From NCBI GenBank assembly GCA_022844405.1, contig JALHLV010000020.1, forward strand, positions 1 through 64,000: 64,000 nt of DNA. Direction: 5' to 3'. A program made the position numbers and the translations under genes. The notes beneath the pieces were generated by a model, which saw nothing but the letters and a program-made list of their open reading frames with translations, made no database searches and had not been told where the DNA came from. Of this stretch, positions 60,778 to 64,000 are shown one piece after another. The number at the start of each line of letters is the position of its first letter. Positions within the stretch are counted from its first letter, which is position 1. Source of the stretch: Sphingomonadales bacterium (GTDB taxonomy: Bacteria > Pseudomonadota > Alphaproteobacteria > SMXS01).

Positions 60778-62064
60778 ATGGACGATCCACAATCGATTGC
60801 CAATCTGAAGGCGCGGATGAAGTGGGAGCAGGACCGCGAGGGTCCGCCCGCGGATTTTCCGGCGCTGCCGCCGCTGCCGCCGGGCCGCTATGTCAGCCAG
60901 GAGTTCTTCGACCTGGAAAAGCGGCACCTGTGGTCGAAGGTGTGGCTCTATGCCGCGCACCAGAGCCAGCTTCCCGAAGTGGGCTCCTACGTGCTGCTCG
61001 ACATTCCCGACGCGCCGATCTTCCTGATCCGCGACAAGGACGAGAAGATCCGCGCGTTCTACAACGTCTGCTCGCACCGGGGCGCGCCGCTGGTGCGCGA
61101 GGCCTGCGGCAAGCAATCCCTTCTACGCTGCACCTATCACCAGTGGACCTATGACACCAAGGGCAGGCTGATCTCGGTGATGGACGAGCGCGACTTCCCC
61201 GCGCCGTTCGACAAGGGGGCGCTGGGCCTGCAGGAAGTGCGCTGCGAGATGTGGGGTCCGTGGGTGTTCGTCAACGAGGACCCGAACGCCCGGCCGCTGC
61301 TGGAGTGGCTCGGCATGATCCGCGACGAGTTCGAGCAGTTCGAGATCGACCAGCTTCGCCCGGCCGAGATCAAGTCCTACACGCTCGAGTGCAACTGGAA
61401 GCTCACCATGGACGCCTTCCTTGAGGTGTACCACATCAAGGGCATCCATCCGCAGACCGTGGGCGAGTCGCTCGACCATCGCGGCGCGGTGATGGGCCTG
61501 CTGCCCAACGGCCACACCCGCATGACCTGCCCGACCAACGCGCCGCCCGCCAAACAGCGCAAGCTGCGCGGCTATGGCGACGGCAATGTGGTGACCATGC
61601 CCAGCGTGCCGGCCGGCGAAATCGCCCGCGACTATCACGTCTCGCACAACATCTTTCCCAACATCATCACGCCGGTGGGCGAGACCGCCCGCCAGTTCCT
61701 GATGTTCTGGCCGATCTCGCGCACCCGCACCCGCGTCGACGTCGTGCATTTCGGCCGCGATTGGGGCGATGCGCCGCGTCCGTCGGGCTGGGACCCGCTG
61801 CTGGCGTTCTGGGACATCGTCATGGCCGAGGACCTGCAGTTCCTCGAATGGCAGCAGAAGGCCGTGCTCTCGCCCGGCTTCAAGGGCTACCGGCTCAGCT
61901 ACATGGAACGGCGTATCTATTACGCGCACGAGTCCATCGACCGGATGATCGGCATCGACAACATCCCCGAGCACCTGCGCGCCGTGCCGATGATGGAGCC
62001 CTACGAGGAAAAGCCCTGGCACTACTCGGCCGAGCCGCTCTCGGCGCAGACGGCGGCGGAGTAG
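60778..62064 (+). CDS. Rieske ring-hydroxylating oxygenase alpha subunit (3)
   Basis: The 428-aa protein has a Rieske site with Cys98/His100 (CSHRG) and Cys118/His121 (CTYHQW) and an iron site with His219/His224 (EVYHIKGIH). It is more distant from Rieske 1 and 2 than these are from each other, with a shorter C-terminus and QW in place of GW after the second Rieske histidine. GGGGAG precedes the ATG. It is divergent from the crotonase. No ferredoxin, reductase or beta subunit is adjacent. Confidence 0.93.
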   Translation: MDDPQSIANLKARMKWEQDREGPPADFPALPPLPPGRYVSQEFFDLEKRHLWSKVWLYAAHQSQLPEVGSYVLLDIPDAPIFLIRDKDEKIRAFYNVCSHRGAPLVREACGKQSLLRCTYHQWTYDTKGRLISVMDERDFPAPFDKGALGLQEVRCEMWGPWVFVNEDPNARPLLEWLGMIRDEFEQFEIDQLRPAEIKSYTLECNWKLTMDAFLEVYHIKGIHPQTVGESLDHRGAVMGLLPNGHTRMTCPTNAPPAKQRKLRGYGDGNVVTMPSVPAGEIARDYHVSHNIFPNIITPVGETARQFLMFWPISRTRTRVDVVHFGRDWGDAPRPSGWDPLLAFWDIVMAEDLQFLEWQQKAVLSPGFKGYRLSYMERRIYYAHESIDRMIGIDNIPEHLRAVPMMEPYEEKPWHYSAEPLSAQTAAE

Positions 62065-62121
62065 TCTCCGCAGTCATCGCTGCCCTGATCGTAACGGGCA
62101 GCCATCCAAACGCATTTGAGC

Positions 62122-63009
62122 TTATGGGGCAGCAATATCCCAACCGCTCGCCGTCCAACGGAAAACCGCGCGGGAGATCGGCCGCTCAGCCGTTCCGTAA
62201 GCTTTGGCCGTCAGGGTGGAAAGAGCATCGAGGGCCGCAGCGTTATCGTCGGGGGTAAATATGACCATGTCGGACGCAGGAACCGACACCAGGAGATGAC
62301 CGCCGGAATTCTGGGCTACCGGCGCCCAGACATCATGAAAAAGCATGTAGCTGGACTCGTACGCATCGCCCTGAAGATACCGAATCATGTTTTGACCGGC
62401 AGGAACCGTGGGGATCGCGCGCAAGGCCTGACGCGTATTTGAGCGGCAAGTCTGGAGCGCTTGCTCGCGCGATAGGCCGAGTGGCTCCAGGTCGCTCTTG
62501 AGCGCTGGCCGCATAGCTGTGGGCATATCGATGTAGCAGAGCTCCTCCAGATCGCCCGCCAGAGGCGCGCTGATCACCTCGTCTGCCCTGCTCGCGACGA
62601 GGCTGTTCAGATGCGAGACATATTTCTGGGGGCGTACCACCGCTCGCAGTCCGGCGAGTGTCGGCGCGAGGACTTGTTCTTGCACGAAGGCAGCGGTTTT
62701 CGCGACAAAGCTGGAGATTGCTTCCGTGCAACGATCGGGTGCACGGGTGCAGTAGTCGGCGATTCGGTCGACATTGACCTGCAGTCTCTGGTCGGGTGAC
62801 TGGGAAGTCATGCCAAGGCTGATAGTCAATTCATCGACGACCTCTGTCTCATGCTCAGGAAGCACCTTGCGGAACTCATCGGCAACGCGATTGACGAAAG
62901 GCGAGTCGGTCGTCGCGATGCCGCTGCCTGCGTTTGTCGCCGCGATGCTTGGCGCGACAGCCATTGCCAAGACTGCGGCACCAAGCCATGGCCAGCATAT
63001 TCGGTGCAT
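62122..63009 (-). CDS. Secreted DUF1444-like protein
   Basis: The 295-aa protein has a signal peptide (about 1-24, WLGAAVLAMAVAPSIAA). Its mature domain is vaguely like DUF1444: a conserved-looking core FRKVLPEHETEVVDELTISL, ISAPLAGDLEELCYIDMP and LVSVPASDMVIFTPDDN. GTAGGAG precedes the ATG. It starts 11 nt after the stop of the Memo-AMMECR1 gene, so it is probably co-transcribed. Function unknown. Confidence 0.7.
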   Translation of the reverse strand: MHRICWPWLGAAVLAMAVAPSIAATNAGSGIATTDSPFVNRVADEFRKVLPEHETEVVDELTISLGMTSQSPDQRLQVNVDRIADYCTRAPDRCTEAISSFVAKTAAFVQEQVLAPTLAGLRAVVRPQKYVSHLNSLVASRADEVISAPLAGDLEELCYIDMPTAMRPALKSDLEPLGLSREQALQTCRSNTRQALRAIPTVPAGQNMIRYLQGDAYESSYMLFHDVWAPVAQNSGGHLLVSVPASDMVIFTPDDNAAALDALSTLTAKAYGTAERPISRAVFRWTASGWDIAAP

Positions 63010-63020
63010 ATGACCAGCTC

Positions 63021-64000
63021 CTACCCGAAATGCCGGTGGAACGTCTCGGTCGTGAAGCGGTTGGCCTGGAATCCCGGTGACCAGTGGTCATCCGCCAGAC
63101 CAGCCTTGCGCTTCAGGTGCAGCAGGAACTGCTGGGGATGCGGCAGGGTCTGCCACACGGTCGGCAGGAACAGGGCGCGCTTGCCCTCGTCGGCGATGAC
63201 CAGGCCGTCCCGGTCGGGGCGGAGCGCGGCCAGCAAGGCTTTCTCGCTGTCGAACGAAATCGGGCGCTGGTGGCTGAGGATGGAAATCTCCACGTCCAGC
63301 CGGTCCAGCTCGGCGGCGGTCAGCGGCGGGAAGCGCGGATCGGCGAAGGCGGCCTTCCAGGCGTTCGATGCCACGTCGTTGGCTAGCGGGCGGTTGGCGA
63401 CGACGCTGCCGATGCAGCCGCGCAGCCTGCCGTCGAGGGTCAGGGTGACGAAGGTGCCGCGCATGGCGAGCAGCGAACGGGGCACGTTCTTCAGCGTGAC
63501 GCCGGGTTGCTTGCCGGACTGGATGCCATAGCGGATCGAGGCCACCGCCGCGTCGAGCAGCGTGCGGCGGTTCTTGTCGCTGAGACGGGCACTCTCGGCA
63601 TATTCGAGGGCGAAGCTGCCATAGCCGACAACCCGCTCCTTGTTGCCGCGCGTGTCGCCCGAGTTGCGCACGTCGAGCGCCGTCACGCGCAGGTCGCGGC
63701 GGCGGGCTTCCAGCATCAGGCCGCGCAGCGGGCGGTTGCCGCAGGCCTGCTGGTCCTTCAGCAGGTCGGGCCGCAGCAGCTCGATGGCCTGGGCCGCTTC
63801 GCCGTCCATGCGGGTCGCGGTCTCGTGGTTGTGGAAGTGGCTGAGGTCCGACGACACGACGATCAGCGTCTCCGGCCCGCCCCAGCACTCGCGCAGCACG
63901 CGGGCGACCGCCTCGGGCTCGGCGTTGCCGACCAGCACCGGCACCAGGGTGAAGTCGCCCAGCACCGACTGCAGGAAGGGCAGGTGCACCTCCAGGCTGT
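63021..64000 (-). CDS. AmmeMemoRadiSam B-A fusion (Memo domain plus AMMECR1 domain), partial
   Basis: The visible 326 residues join the end of a Memo/MEMO1-type domain (EVHLPFLQ, VVSSDLSHFHNHETA, GNRPLRGLMLEARRRD) to a complete AMMECR1 domain (about 150 to the end, SLLAMRGTFVTLTLDGRLRG, FPPLTAAELDRLDVEISILS). These families occur together with a radical SAM protein in the AmmeMemoRadiSam set, and here two are fused. The gene is open to the window edge, so its 5' part is missing; the internal GTG at 63989 is not the start. The third partner would lie outside the window. Confidence 0.92.
   Translation of the reverse strand, partial: SLEVHLPFLQSVLGDFTLVPVLVGNAEPEAVARVLRECWGGPETLIVVSSDLSHFHNHETATRMDGEAAQAIELLRPDLLKDQQACGNRPLRGLMLEARRRDLRVTALDVRNSGDTRGNKERVVGYGSFALEYAESARLSDKNRRTLLDAAVASIRYGIQSGKQPGVTLKNVPRSLLAMRGTFVTLTLDGRLRGCIGSVVANRPLANDVASNAWKAAFADPRFPPLTAAELDRLDVEISILSHQRPISFDSEKALLAALRPDRDGLVIADEGKRALFLPTVWQTLPHPQQFLLHLKRKAGLADDHWSPGFQANRFTTETFHRHFG

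Overview
The window is GC-rich throughout and looks like a chromosomal segment of an alphaproteobacterium. The best evidence is the minus-strand block rplU-rpmA-obgE-proB-proA-nadD-rsfS (213-5365), a gene order typical of that class, read from a TTGACT/TATAGT promoter. The outer-membrane receptor, three Rieske oxygenases and many short-chain dehydrogenases suggest a free-living organism that degrades organic compounds. I cannot name the genus.

Region 1 (1-5644) is core genome: NAD synthesis (nadD), ribosome silencing (rsfS), proline synthesis (proBA), the Obg GTPase, ribosomal proteins L27 and L21, and tRNA-Ser(CGA). The rsfS reading frame has no ATG, GTG or TTG start that keeps its conserved N-terminus. 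It appears to start at an ATT that overlaps the nadD stop codon (ATTAG), with AGGAG upstream.

Region 2 (about 5.8-27.4 kb) is the most unusual part. It lies just after the tRNA-Ser gene and is bounded by an 18-bp perfect inverted repeat (5801-5818 and 27423-27440). It encodes a radical-SAM sulfatase-maturating enzyme and a Cys-type arylsulfatase without signal peptide. It also encodes an AraC regulator, a membrane-anchored winged-helix/TolB/TPR protein, two paralogous polytopic membrane proteins, several secreted proteins of unknown function, two outer-membrane barrels and a patatin-Omp85 lipase. Two motifs tie the region together. TGTCATTTnGCGCCA lies upstream of the sulfatase/porin pair, the DUF2092-type genes and the second porin. 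CTACA repeated every 10 bp lies upstream of four transcription units. A two-gene module (DUF2092-type plus a small GC/YY-rich secreted protein) is present twice, tail to tail. I read the region as a transferable envelope/sulfatase regulon.

Region 3 (27.5-38.9 kb) holds scattered metabolic genes (SDR, ABM, beta-propeller, cupin, VOC, cyclase), membrane proteins (DUF808, AI-2E type) and a two-gene amino-acid ABC transporter. In that transporter the binding-protein lobes are fused to the permease, and the ATPase carries an extra C-terminal domain.

Region 4 (39-62 kb) is catabolic. It has three Rieske oxygenase alpha subunits, six further oxidoreductases, SnoaL/NTF2-like proteins, a TonB receptor, a hybrid histidine kinase, a GMC oxidoreductase and a crotonase. 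A TetR gene sits among three promoters that share a TTGTTCA-N5-TGAACAA-like palindrome 11-13 bp after TTGACA, so Rieske 1, an SDR and the TonB receptor probably form its regulon. No ferredoxin or reductase partner for the oxygenases is present.

The window ends (62.1-64 kb) with a secreted DUF1444-like protein and a Memo-AMMECR1 fusion that runs off the edge.
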